From: Gammaproteobacteria bacterium
GTDB taxonomy: Bacteria; Pseudomonadota; Gammaproteobacteria; Burkholderiales; Thiobacillaceae
Length of the DNA stretch: 64,000 bases
Reading direction: 5' to 3'
NCBI GenBank assembly: GCA_018820765.1
Contig: JAHJNN010000012.1
Location: forward strand, 124,001-188,000
Shown: piece after piece, positions 8,302 through 16,482 of the stretch
How positions within the stretch are numbered: position 1 is the first letter of the stretch
How the letters are laid out: each line of letters opens with the position of its first letter
Program-made: the position numbers and the translations under genes
Notes under the pieces: generated by a model
Seen by the model: only the letters and a program-made list of their open reading frames with translations
The model's database searches: none
What the model was told of the DNA's origin: nothing

Positions 8302-10260
8302 TCAAGCGTGCGCGGCCTCCAGCGCTTCGATTTCCTCCAACAACGCCAGCCAACGCTCCTCCTCCCGCGCCAGCTCGTCATTGACATGCTGCAGCTGATT
8401 GCCGGCCGCCGTGATGTCCTCAACCGACAAGGTCCCCGCCAACCGCGCCTCGAGCGCAGCCTTCTCCGCATGCAGCGCCGCCAGACTCTGGTCGAGCTTC
8501 TCCAGCGACTGCTTCAACGGCTTGAGCTTGCTGGAGGGCGCGGCGCGCTTGACCGCCACCGGCGCAGGTGCCGGCTTGGGCGCTTCAGCCAGCTTGCCGG
8601 CTTCCTTCAGGCTTTCCCGTACGCGCTTGCCCTCCTCCAGCAGATAGCGCTGGTAATCGTCCAGATCGCCGTCGAACGGCTCGACGCCGCCGCGCGTGAC
8701 CAGCCAGAACTCGTCGCACACCGAACGCAGCAGGGCGCGGTCGTGGCTGACCAGCATGAGCGTGCCTTCGAATTCGTTGAGCGCCATCGCCAGCGCTTCG
8801 CGGGTGGCCAGATCGAGGTGGTTGGTCGGTTCGTCCAGCAGCAAGAGGTTGGGACGCTGCCACACGATCATGCACAGCACCAGCCGCGCCTTTTCGCCGC
8901 CGCTCATGGTGCCGACGGCCTGCTTGACCATATCGCCGCTGAAGTTGAAGGTGCCGAGGAAGTTGCGCAGGTCCTGCTCGCGGCTGCTGAACTGGCCGGC
9001 GCCGCCATTTGCAATCGTGTCGCGGGCGAGCCGGATCATGTGTTCCAGCGGGGTATCCAGGGGGCGCAGCACGTCGAGTTCCTGCTGGGCGAAGTAGCCG
9101 ATGTTGAGACCCTTGCCTTCGGTCACGGCGCCGGCGACCACCGGCAGGGTGCGCGCGACGGTTTTCACCAGCGTCGATTTGCCCTGGCCGTTGGCGCCGA
9201 GGATGCCGATGCGCTGCCCGGCAAATACGGATTTGCTGACGTGCTGCACGATCACCGTCGGCGGGGTGCCGGGTGGCGCATCGGGGGGCGGCGGGTAGCC
9301 GAAGCTGGCGTCGTCGATCGTCAGCATGGGGTTGGGCAGGTTGAGCGGCTCCTTGAATTCGAAAGTGAAGTCCGCGCTCGCCAGCATCGGCGCCAGCTTT
9401 TCCATGCGATCCAGCGCCTTGACCCGGCTTTGCGCCTGCTTGGCCTTACTGGCCTTGGCCTTGAAGCGGTTGATGAATTCCTGCAGGTGGGCGATTTTGT
9501 CCTGCTGGCGCGAGTACGCCGCCTGCTGAAGCGCCATCTGTTCGGCGCGCATGTCCTCGAAGGTGCTGTAGTTGCCGCCATAACGGGTGAGCTGGCCGTT
9601 TTCGATATGGATGGTGACATTGGTCACCGCATCGAGAAACTCGCGGTCATGGCTGATCACCAGCATGGTGCCGGGATATTTCTTCAGCCAGGCTTCCAGC
9701 CACACCAGCGCGTCCAGATCCAGATGGTTGGTGGGCTCGTCGAGCAGCAGCAGGTCCGACGGACACATCAGCGCGCGCGCAAGCTGCAGTCGCATGCGCC
9801 AGCCGCCGGAAAAGCTGTTCACAGGTTGATTGAGCTCGCGCACCTGGAAACCCAGCCCAAGGATCAGCGCCTGCGCACGCGACTGTGCGTCATGCGCGCC
9901 GGCGTCATGCAGCGCCATGTAGGCGTGCGCCATCCGCTCGCCGTCGTCGCTCGCCTCGGCGGCGGCCACCTCGGCCTGCGCCGCCGCCAGCAGGGTGTCG
10001 CCGGCGATGACGAAGTCGGTCGCGCTCTCGGACGTTTCCGGCATGTCCTGCGCCACCTGCGCCATGCGCCACTGCGAAGGAATGGAAAAGTCGCCCTTAT
10101 CCTCGTGCAAGGTGCCGTTGAGGAGTGCGAACAGGCTGGACTTGCCGGCGCCGTTGCGCCCGACCAGACCGACCTTTTCGCCGGGGTTGATCGACACCGA
10201 GGCGTTGTCGAGCAGGACCTTGGCGCTACGCCGCAGGCTGAGATTCTTGAGGATGATCAT
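8302..10260 (-). CDS. ABC-F family ATP-binding protein (YheS-like)
   Basis: A 652-residue soluble tandem ABC ATPase of the ABC-F class, which acts on ribosomes rather than in transport. It has two Walker A motifs (GRNGAGKSS, GANGQGKST), two signature motifs (SFSGGWRMRLQLAR, TMSGGEKARLVL), two Walker B/D-loop motifs (LLLLDEPTNHLDL) and no membrane segments. The start MIILKNLSLRR at 10260 matches the family; upstream in-frame sequence is not family-like. A C-terminal charged coiled coil (about residues 560-652) follows the second ATPase domain. The size and C-terminal tail fit YheS better than Uup or EttA. Confidence 0.9.
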   Translation of the reverse strand: MIILKNLSLRRSAKVLLDNASVSINPGEKVGLVGRNGAGKSSLFALLNGTLHEDKGDFSIPSQWRMAQVAQDMPETSESATDFVIAGDTLLAAAQAEVAAAEASDDGERMAHAYMALHDAGAHDAQSRAQALILGLGFQVRELNQPVNSFSGGWRMRLQLARALMCPSDLLLLDEPTNHLDLDALVWLEAWLKKYPGTMLVISHDREFLDAVTNVTIHIENGQLTRYGGNYSTFEDMRAEQMALQQAAYSRQQDKIAHLQEFINRFKAKASKAKQAQSRVKALDRMEKLAPMLASADFTFEFKEPLNLPNPMLTIDDASFGYPPPPDAPPGTPPTVIVQHVSKSVFAGQRIGILGANGQGKSTLVKTVARTLPVVAGAVTEGKGLNIGYFAQQELDVLRPLDTPLEHMIRLARDTIANGGAGQFSSREQDLRNFLGTFNFSGDMVKQAVGTMSGGEKARLVLCMIVWQRPNLLLLDEPTNHLDLATREALAMALNEFEGTLMLVSHDRALLRSVCDEFWLVTRGGVEPFDGDLDDYQRYLLEEGKRVRESLKEAGKLAEAPKPAPAPVAVKRAAPSSKLKPLKQSLEKLDQSLAALHAEKAALEARLAGTLSVEDITAAGNQLQHVNDELAREEERWLALLEEIEALEAAHA

Positions 10261-10484
10261 GCAAAAGATGCGGCGCGCAGGACACGCCCCGCCCAAATCG
10301 TAAAGCCGGATTCTACCCTGTCGCCTTCTCCCCGCCCGTTTGGCGTGACGGTTGTTTGCCAGTTCGACACGGGATGACGGTTTTCCGTCAACCCATGCCA
10401 CCGCGCCCGCCGGGGCACGCCAACCTGCCATCGCAACATATTGTTTTAGCGGTTGTTTTTTTATCGCCCCCGGAACGGGCCGTG

Positions 10485-10500
10485 TGGCACAGGCGTTGCA
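10485..10500 (+). promoter_or_regulatory. Consensus sigma-54 (-24/-12) promoter
   Basis: The 16 bases TGGCACAGGCGTTGCA match TGGCACRNNNNTTGCW at every fixed position, with the -24 GG at 10486-10487 and -12 GC at 10498-10499. The expected start of transcription is near 10511, leaving a leader of about 25 bases that contains AAGGAG (10524-10529) and the ATG at 10536. It lies in the 275-bp gap after the divergent ABC-F gene. No enhancer-binding-protein gene is adjacent. Confidence 0.75.
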
Positions 10501-10535
10501 AGTATTCAGGCAAGCACCCCACCAAGGAGATCATT

Positions 10536-10688
10536 ATGAAACTGCAATTCGGCCAAAACCAACTGGTTCTCGAACTCAGCGACTCGCCCTTTGCGTGGTT
10601 TCACGGCGAAACCGAACGCATGAGCCTCACCAGCCTGTCGCTCCTGTTCGTGCAATTCTCCCTGTTCGCCCGCCAGCCGGCTGCCTGA
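10536..10688 (+). CDS. Small protein A of a tandem paralogous pair
   Basis: A 50-residue ORF of unrecognised family. AAGGAG lies six bases before the ATG, and a consensus sigma-54 promoter lies 36 bases further up. Residues 10-41 align without gaps to residues 9-40 of the next ORF with 15 of 32 identities (shared LS-SP, F-G-T-RM, S-LLF and final F), which argues that both are translated. The C-terminal part is hydrophobic (about residues 30-45), so membrane association is possible. Function is unknown and no known family is recognised. Confidence 0.6.
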   Translation: MKLQFGQNQLVLELSDSPFAWFHGETERMSLTSLSLLFVQFSLFARQPAA

Positions 10689-10855
10689 TGCAACTGGGTC
10701 GAGCCACGAACGTGAGCATCAGCCTCTCCCGCTCGCCGCTGGGTTTCTTCAGCGGCAGTACCTGCCGAATGACGATGTTCAGCCTGACGCTGCTGTTCAT
10801 CGAGTTCCGGGTCATGCAGCAGACGCCTCCGCTACACGCGCCCAAGCTGGACTGA
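10688..10855 (+). CDS. Small protein B of a tandem paralogous pair
   Basis: A 55-residue ORF whose ATG overlaps the stop of the preceding small gene (TGATG), with no own ribosome-binding site, so it is probably translated by coupling. It is a diverged copy of the preceding ORF: the shared pattern is LS-x-SP, then F-x-G-x-T-x-RM and SL-x-LLF ending in F. It has one Cys (Cys26) absent from its partner. It ends two bases from the convergent histidine kinase stop. Function is unknown. Confidence 0.58.
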   Translation: MQLGRATNVSISLSRSPLGFFSGSTCRMTMFSLTLLFIEFRVMQQTPPLHAPKLD

Positions 10856-10856
10856 T

Positions 10857-12143
10857 CTAGCGGGGCAATTCCAGGACGGCCTCCAGGCCGCCCGCAGTTC
10901 GATTCCTGAGCGTAACCCTGCAGCCGTTCGTTTCCGCCAGCTGGCGCACGATCGCCAGCCCCAGCCCGGTTCCCCCCGTGGCCTGCGAGCGCGACCCCTC
11001 CAGCCGGTAAAACGGCCTGAACACTTTTTCCAGTTGATCCTCCGGGATGCCGACGCCGGCATCGCGAACGATCACCCGCGCCCGTTTGTCTCCGCATTCC
11101 AGAGCGAGTTCGACCGGCGCCCCGCCGCCGTAGCGCTGGGCGTTCTGCACCAGATTGGACACGATCTGCCGCACCGCCAGCCGACCGGCCTCGACCTCGC
11201 AGGGGGCGGCACCCGGCCACGGCAGATTGGTGTCGGCCGCCACCTCTTCCAGCAATCCGGCAAGATCGAAGCGCGTCTTCTGCTCCGGCTGGGTGGTGCG
11301 CGCCAGTTCAAGATAGCCGGTAATCAGCTTGTTCATGTCGGCCAGATCGGCCACCGCACGGTCGATCCGGGCCGGGCTCGGAGCGTCGCGCAGCATTTCC
11401 AGATGGAGCTGCAGGCGCGTCATCGGCGTGCGCAGGTCGTGCGAAATCCCTGCCAGCAGGGTGGTGCGGTTGTCCAGCAATGCGCGCACTTCGGCCGCCA
11501 TGGTGTTGAAGCGGCGGGCCAGTTCGGCAAGCTCGGCGGGGCCGGTTTCCGGCAAGGGCTCGGGCAGTTCGCCCGCACCCACCTGGCGCGCGGCCTGTGC
11601 GGCACGCGCCAGCGGCACGGTCAGGCGGCGCACCAGAAACAGCGCCGTCAGCAGGCCGAGCAAGGTGCCCAGCACGACTACCGCGATGGCCGCCAGCGGC
11701 AGCTTGACGGCATAGCGGTCGGGGAAAAAGCCGACCCGCAGCGCGTGCCCCCCCACCGGAATGTCCAGCCACACCGCCGCCGACTCCGGCACCCCGCGCA
11801 ATACGATCTGCTCGCCCACCCGGCGGCTCAATGCCGTCTCGATCTGCTTGCGAAAGGCGAAGCGTGGCGCCGCCGCGGTGGCGCCGACGTCGATCGTGGT
11901 CAGGCGCAAGCCGTGGCGGCGCGCCAGTTCGCGCTCGAATGCCGCGCGCGTCTCGGGCGGCAGCTCCACCCAGGTCTGCGCCGACAGCACGATCAGGCCG
12001 GCCAGATCGTCGGCCGAGCGCTCCGCCACCGGCACGATCAGGGTGCGCGTCACCACCCAGAACGCCGCCACCTGGAACACGATGAAGGCCAGCGCCAGCG
12101 TCAGCGCAGTGCGGGCGAACAGCGAGCGTGGGAAGTGTTTCAC
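10857..12143 (-). CDS. Sensor histidine kinase (EnvZ-like)
   Basis: A 428-residue inner-membrane sensor kinase. Two membrane helices (about residues 11-33 and 149-171) enclose a periplasmic domain of about 115 residues. A HAMP domain (about 171-223), the H-box AGISHDLRTPMTRL with phospho-acceptor His235, an N-box with NLVQNAQRYGGG, and glycine boxes (DAGVGIPED, GTGLGLAI) follow. Its start overlaps the response-regulator stop as ATGA. The H-box and lone HAMP architecture are EnvZ-like. The signal sensed is not apparent. Confidence 0.92.
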   Translation of the reverse strand: MKHFPRSLFARTALTLALAFIVFQVAAFWVVTRTLIVPVAERSADDLAGLIVLSAQTWVELPPETRAAFERELARRHGLRLTTIDVGATAAAPRFAFRKQIETALSRRVGEQIVLRGVPESAAVWLDIPVGGHALRVGFFPDRYAVKLPLAAIAVVVLGTLLGLLTALFLVRRLTVPLARAAQAARQVGAGELPEPLPETGPAELAELARRFNTMAAEVRALLDNRTTLLAGISHDLRTPMTRLQLHLEMLRDAPSPARIDRAVADLADMNKLITGYLELARTTQPEQKTRFDLAGLLEEVAADTNLPWPGAAPCEVEAGRLAVRQIVSNLVQNAQRYGGGAPVELALECGDKRARVIVRDAGVGIPEDQLEKVFRPFYRLEGSRSQATGGTGLGLAIVRQLAETNGCRVTLRNRTAGGLEAVLELPR

Positions 12144-12853
12144 CCTTTGCCCTGCGGCACGAACAGATAGCCCTGGCCGCGCTGGGTGCGGATGTAGGCG
12201 GGGTTGGCCGGGTCGGCCTCGATTTTCTTGCGCAGGCGGTTCACCCTCACGTCGATGCTGCGGTCGAACGGGTCGCGTTCGAAGCCGCGCAACTGGTCCA
12301 TCAGCCAGTCGCGCGACAACGCGCGGTTGGCGTGGGTGACAAAGATTTCAAGCAGTTCGTATTCGCCGCCGGTGAGCGTGATTTCGGCGCCGTCGCGGGA
12401 GAGCGTGCGGGCGTCGAGATTGACGCTGAACGGGCCGAAACGGACCTGCCGTACGGCTTCGGCCGCGGCCGGTGCGGCCGCCCCGCCCTGCCGCCGCAGC
12501 ACCGCGCGGATGCGCGCCAGCAGCTCGCGCGGGTTGAAGGGCTTGGGCAGGTAGTCATCGGCGCCGACTTCGAGGCCGATGATGCGGTCGATGTCCTCGC
12601 CCTTGGCCGACAGCATGATGATGGGCGGGAAGCCCGGCTGCGCGCGCAGGCGGCGGGCGACCGAGAGGCCGTCCTCGCCCGGCATCATCCAGTCGAGCAC
12701 CAGCAGCTCGGGCAGCCGCGCGGCGAGCAGGCTGTCCAGCGCGATGGCGTCTTCGGCGGTCTCGACCGCGTAGCCCTGGCTCGTCAGGTATTCGGCCACC
12801 AGCTCGCGGATGCCGGGGTCGTCGTCGGTGACATAGATGGTGTCTTTTTCCAT
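12140..12853 (-). CDS. OmpR-family response regulator
   Basis: A 237-residue two-domain regulator. The receiver domain has the acidic cluster YVTDDDPG, phospho-acceptor Asp54 (LVLDWMMPG) and the conserved Lys in YLPKPFN. The winged-helix DNA-binding domain ends with DVRVNRLRKKIE and RGQGYLFV, typical of OmpR. The start is the ATG at 12851-12853; the frame stays open to 13108 only because it runs through the inverted-repeat element. It is co-transcribed with the kinase downstream and faces away from the three exported-protein genes, which may be its targets. Confidence 0.93.
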   Translation of the reverse strand: MEKDTIYVTDDDPGIRELVAEYLTSQGYAVETAEDAIALDSLLAARLPELLVLDWMMPGEDGLSVARRLRAQPGFPPIIMLSAKGEDIDRIIGLEVGADDYLPKPFNPRELLARIRAVLRRQGGAAAPAAAEAVRQVRFGPFSVNLDARTLSRDGAEITLTGGEYELLEIFVTHANRALSRDWLMDQLRGFERDPFDRSIDVRVNRLRKKIEADPANPAYIRTQRGQGYLFVPQGKG

Positions 12854-12893
12854 GCGGCAACTATAGCAGCGGGGCGACCCCCGCTTTACCCTA

Positions 12894-13158
12894 GGGCGTG
12901 TTAACACTAATTTCGCGTCCGCGACGAGGCCAATTCGAGATGCAGCCCGCGAAGCGAGACGCGCCGCAGTGTCATTTACTGCAAGCGGCACGCGACAAAG
13001 GGATGCGCTCGAATTGGCCCGTCCCTTCGGGTTGCCACGAGAAAGCGCGTCTGCGGCGTTGCGCCGCTTGGCAAGGGACAGCCCTTGCCGGCATGACGCG
13101 CCTTGCATCCATCGCTTTCTCGTGGCAACGCGGACGCGAAATTAGTGTTAACACACCC
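12894..13158. mobile_element. MITE-like inverted-repeat element, copy 2
   Basis: A 265-bp relative of the element at 775-1011, bounded by 21-base inverted ends (12894-12914 and 13138-13158, one mismatch), each containing GTGTTAACAC. The internal arms 13031-13047 and 13113-13129 pair perfectly over 17 bp, and an extra pair (12928-12939 with 13008-13019, 12 bp) lies in the left half. It is about 28 bp longer than copy 1, mostly from extra sequence near 12955-12990. No transposase is encoded and no target duplication is visible. It fills most of the 417-bp gap between the response-regulator gene and the exported-protein genes. Confidence 0.75.
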
Positions 13159-13160
13159 CA

Positions 13161-13176
13161 GTTACACACTGTTACA
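13161..13176 (+). promoter_or_regulatory. GTTACA direct repeat, candidate response-regulator operator
   Basis: GTTACA-N4-GTTACA: two exact hexamers with a ten-base period, the arrangement bound by tandem OmpR-family dimers and resembling the box described for RstA-type regulators. It lies about 95 bases before the first exported-protein gene and two bases outside the right end of the repeat element. Binding by the adjacent regulator is an inference. Confidence 0.45.
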
Positions 13177-13270
13177 AAATCACCGGTGCGCGAAACAGTG
13201 CGCTTACTTTCCTCAACCACACTGCGAAGCGTGGAAGCCAGACAAGGCGGCCACGGAAATGGAGACGACG

Positions 13271-13558
13271 ATGAACACACGACACACCTGGATTTTCGGA
13301 CTGGCAACGCTGGGACTGGCACTAGCCGCCCCGGTTCAGGCTGCGCCCGATTTCATGGAGGATGCGTTCATCGTGGCCAAGCGCGATCGCGCCGACGACG
13401 TTCGCGATGACCGGCGCGAAACCCGCAAGGACGACCGCCGCGCCACCAGGCGCGAAGCCGAGCGCGAGGAACCGCGGGGATACGGCTACGGCTACGGCTA
13501 CGAGCGTCGCCAGCAGCATCGATATGAAGACGAGGACCGCCCCCGCGGTCGTCGCTAA
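13271..13558 (+). CDS. Small exported Arg/Asp-rich protein
   Basis: A 95-residue protein of unrecognised family. It has a Sec signal peptide with likely cleavage after VQA (about residue 24). The mature part is very hydrophilic: repeated DDRRETRKDDRR-like charge blocks, a GYGYGYGY run near residue 72, and an Arg/Asp-rich tail, so it is probably disordered. GGAG lies about seven bases before the ATG at 13271; an upstream ATG at 13259 overlaps that site and is less likely. It heads a co-directional trio of small exported-protein genes. Confidence 0.65.
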   Translation: MNTRHTWIFGLATLGLALAAPVQAAPDFMEDAFIVAKRDRADDVRDDRRETRKDDRRATRREAEREEPRGYGYGYGYERRQQHRYEDEDRPRGRR

Positions 13559-13587
13559 TCCGATTTGAAACCACGAGGAGAGTAAGC

Positions 13588-14163
13588 ATGAATGCACGCA
13601 CCCTGAACATCACCCTGATTGCCGCCCTGCTTGCCGCCAGCGGCGCAGCGCAGGCCGGCCATGGCGGCGACGGCTTCACCACCCGCGCCAGGGTGCTGGC
13701 CAGCACGCCGATCTACGAGACGATCAACGAGCCGCGCCGCGAATGCTGGACCGAAACCGTCGGCCACGAAACCCGCAGCACTCGCGATGGCAACAGCACC
13801 GGCAGCGCGATTATCGGCGCCATCGCCGGCGGCCTGATCGGCTCCACGGTCGGCAAGGGTGACGGCAAGGTGGCCGCCGCCGCGGTGGGCGCCGCCACCG
13901 GCGCGGTGGTGGGCGACCGCTGGAACGACGGCGGCACCCGCTACGAATCGCGCCCGCAGCAGGTGGAACGCTGCCGCACCCATGATGACTTCCGCCAGGT
14001 CGTCACCGGCTACGATGTGCGCTATCGCTTCCAGGACCGCGAATACAGCACCCATCTGCCTTACGACCCGGGCAAGTGGCTGACCCTGAATGTGAGTTTC
14101 ACGGTGGCGAACGATCCGCGCGGCGAGCGCTGGAACAGCGGCCACAACAAATGGAAGGACTGA
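13588..14163 (+). CDS. Glycine-zipper 2TM-domain envelope protein
   Basis: A 191-residue exported protein with a signal peptide (cleavage near AQA-GHGG, residue 23) and a glycine-zipper segment of the Rick_17kDa type: GSAIIGAIAGGLIGSTVG followed by AAAVGAATGAVVGD (about residues 70-110). The C-terminal half contains two Cys and a YDVRYRFQDREYSTHLPYDPG segment seen in 17-kDa surface-antigen relatives. There is no lipobox, so it is probably periplasmic or outer-membrane associated. GGAG precedes the ATG at 13588. It is the middle gene of the exported trio. Confidence 0.82.
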   Translation: MNARTLNITLIAALLAASGAAQAGHGGDGFTTRARVLASTPIYETINEPRRECWTETVGHETRSTRDGNSTGSAIIGAIAGGLIGSTVGKGDGKVAAAAVGAATGAVVGDRWNDGGTRYESRPQQVERCRTHDDFRQVVTGYDVRYRFQDREYSTHLPYDPGKWLTLNVSFTVANDPRGERWNSGHNKWKD

Positions 14164-14208
14164 CGCTCGCCCGAGCGCAGCCGCTCCCGATCTGAAAGGA
14201 GACCTACC

Positions 14209-14550
14209 ATGTTACGCACCCTGCTCATTGCAACCGCCCTGCTGACCGCCTCCGGCACCGCTCTCGCCCACGGCGGCGAAAGATACGGCCGCGTGGTCGA
14301 GGTCGAACCCTACTTCGCCATCTCGTTCGGCACGCCTTACCACGACGGCTTCCGCGTGTTGGTCGAGTCTGGCGGCTCCCGCTACTGGACGCACACTTCG
14401 TACTATCCCAGCCATACCATCGTGCTGCCGCCTCCCCATCGGGTGAGACATGTGCATCATGTCCGCGATTACGGACGTGGCTGGGATGATCGTCACGATG
14501 ACTGGGACGATCATGGCCGCCGCGGGCACCGCCGCCACGGTCGTGACTAG
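14209..14550 (+). CDS. Small exported His-rich protein
   Basis: A 113-residue protein of unrecognised family. A signal peptide (cleavage near ALA-HGG, residue 20) precedes a compact region with paired Tyr/Ser residues and a C-terminal tail rich in His, Asp and Arg (from about residue 80: HVHHV, DDRHDDWDDHG). The tail could bind divalent metal ions; that is an inference. AAGGAG lies upstream of the ATG at 14209. It is the third gene of the trio beside the two-component system and converges on kup. Confidence 0.65.
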   Translation: MLRTLLIATALLTASGTALAHGGERYGRVVEVEPYFAISFGTPYHDGFRVLVESGGSRYWTHTSYYPSHTIVLPPPHRVRHVHHVRDYGRGWDDRHDDWDDHGRRGHRRHGRD

Positions 14551-14568
14551 GCGGTGATTTTTAGCGCC

Positions 14569-16449
14569 TCATATTTCCACCCGCGAACCAAGTTCGATTA
14601 CCCGGTTTGCGGGCAGATTGAAGTATTCCACCGCGTTGCCGGCGTTGTGCGACAGCCAGCGGAATAGTTTTTCGCGCCACGCAGGCAGGCCGCTGTCGAC
14701 GGCCGGGCTGGACACGACAGTTTCGCGGCTCAGGAAATATGAGGTCTGCATCGGCTCGAATGCCAGGCCGAACTGCGGCCCCAGTCCTTCAAGGGCGGCG
14801 GGCACGTCGGGGCGATTCTTGAAACCAAAGGTCAACGTGACCGCATAGGCATCGTTGCCCAGCGGCTCAATCCGCATCCGGTCTGCGAACGGCACCCACG
14901 GTTCGGCCTTGATCCTGACGGTGAGAAACACCAGCCGTTCATGCAGCACACGGTTGTGATTCAGGTTGTGCAACAGCGAATGCGGAACGGTATGCGCGCT
15001 GGCGTTGAGGAACACCGCGGTCCCCGGTACGCGTGTCGGCGGATACGCCATCAGGCTGGCGAGGAAATCCGTTAGCGGAATGTCCGAGACGCCGACGCGC
15101 GCCAGCAGGCTGCGCCGCCCCTGCATCCACGTCAGCATGACAATGAAGACCATGCTGCCCAAGGCCAGCGGGAACCAGCCGCCTTCGACGATTTTCAGCA
15201 GGCTGGATGAAAAGAAGGCGGCGTCGACCAGCAGGAATATGCCGGTCGCCGCGAGACTACCCGGCAGGCCATAACCCCAGCCATGATGAATGACATAAAA
15301 GGTGAGCAGGGTCGTCACCAGCATGGTGCCGGTGACGGCCAGACCGTACGCGGCGGCAAGCTCGCCCGACTCGCCAAAGCCGGCAACCACCGCCACCACC
15401 AGCACGAACAGCAGCCAGTTGACGACCGGGATATAGATTTGCCCATACGCCCTGGACGAGGTCTGCACCACCTGCATGCGTGGCAGGTAGCCCAGCTGGA
15501 TGGCCTGGCGCGTGAGCGAGAACGCGCCGGTGATCGTGGCCTGGGAGGCGATCACGGTGGCGGCAGTGGCCAGCAGCACCATGGGGTAGAGCGCCCACGT
15601 GGGATAGAGCAGGAAGAAGGGGCTGCTCACGGCAGCGGGCACGCGCAACAACAGCGCACCCTGCCCCAGATAATTCAGCACCAGCGCGGGAAACACCAGG
15701 CCGAACCAGGCCAGCCGGATCGGCGTGCGGCCGAAATGCCCCATGTCGGCATACAGCGTCTCGGCGCCGGTAAAGGCCAGCAGCACGGCCCCCAACACCG
15801 CGAACGACGCAAAACCGTGCTGGGTGACAAACCACCACGCGTGCTGCGGATGCAGCGCACCCAGCACCTGGGGATGCTGGGCAATCTGGTACACGCCGCC
15901 GGCCGCCAGCGCGGCGAACCATGCCAGCGCAATCGGCCCGAACCAGGCACCCACGCTGGCCGTGCCGTGCTGCTGCACGAGGAACAGCCCCGTGAGCACG
16001 CCGATCGCAAGCGGTACCACATAGGGCTCGAACACATGGGTGCCGACCGACAGGCCTTCGACCGCCGACAGCACCGAAATCGCCGGCGTCAGCACCGCAT
16101 CGCCGTAGAACAGGGCTGCGCCCGCCATACCTGCCAACACCACCGTGCGCAGCGCGCGCGGCCGCTGCGCCACCGCCTGTCTTGCCAGCGCAAGCAGGGC
16201 CATGATGCCGCCCTCACCGTGGTTATCCGCACGCAGCACCAGCAACACATACTTCAGCGACACCACCAGCATCAGCGCCCAGAAAATCGCCGACGCCGCA
16301 CCGAGCACGGTTTCCGAACCGGCGGCAATGCCGTGGGCCGGGTTCAGGGTTTCCTTCAGGGCATAGAGGGGGCTGGTTCCGATGTCGCCGTAGACGATAC
16401 CGAGCGCAGCGAGAGTCAGCGCCGAGCGGCTGTGTGAGCGTGATTCCAT
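14569..16449 (-). CDS. kup: Low-affinity potassium transport protein Kup
   Basis: A 626-residue K+/H+ symporter of the inner membrane, close to the usual length of about 620. The N-terminus ALGIVYGDIGTSPLYALKE is the hallmark Kup motif. Twelve hydrophobic segments follow, including GDAVLTPAISVLSAVEG and SQATITGAFSLTRQA, then a cytoplasmic C-terminal domain (from about residue 440) ending VIELGSRVEI. It is a single-gene unit between the convergent exported-protein trio and fpr. Confidence 0.96.
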   Translation of the reverse strand: MESRSHSRSALTLAALGIVYGDIGTSPLYALKETLNPAHGIAAGSETVLGAASAIFWALMLVVSLKYVLLVLRADNHGEGGIMALLALARQAVAQRPRALRTVVLAGMAGAALFYGDAVLTPAISVLSAVEGLSVGTHVFEPYVVPLAIGVLTGLFLVQQHGTASVGAWFGPIALAWFAALAAGGVYQIAQHPQVLGALHPQHAWWFVTQHGFASFAVLGAVLLAFTGAETLYADMGHFGRTPIRLAWFGLVFPALVLNYLGQGALLLRVPAAVSSPFFLLYPTWALYPMVLLATAATVIASQATITGAFSLTRQAIQLGYLPRMQVVQTSSRAYGQIYIPVVNWLLFVLVVAVVAGFGESGELAAAYGLAVTGTMLVTTLLTFYVIHHGWGYGLPGSLAATGIFLLVDAAFFSSSLLKIVEGGWFPLALGSMVFIVMLTWMQGRRSLLARVGVSDIPLTDFLASLMAYPPTRVPGTAVFLNASAHTVPHSLLHNLNHNRVLHERLVFLTVRIKAEPWVPFADRMRIEPLGNDAYAVTLTFGFKNRPDVPAALEGLGPQFGLAFEPMQTSYFLSRETVVSSPAVDSGLPAWREKLFRWLSHNAGNAVEYFNLPANRVIELGSRVEI

Positions 16450-16482
16450 GAAGCCGGGGCAACATCTGGAACGGAGGGCGGA

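Noticed and set aside
8170-10377. A 735-codon open frame on the plus strand
   Set aside because: It lies antisense to the ABC-F gene, has no recognisable domain, and results from the high GC of the coding strand.
10261-10484. A possible gene in the gap after the ABC-F gene
   Set aside because: No frame with a ribosome-binding site and family match was found; the gap appears to be regulatory.
12854-13108. An upstream extension of the response-regulator frame
   Set aside because: The extension runs through the inverted-repeat element; the family N-terminus begins at 12853.
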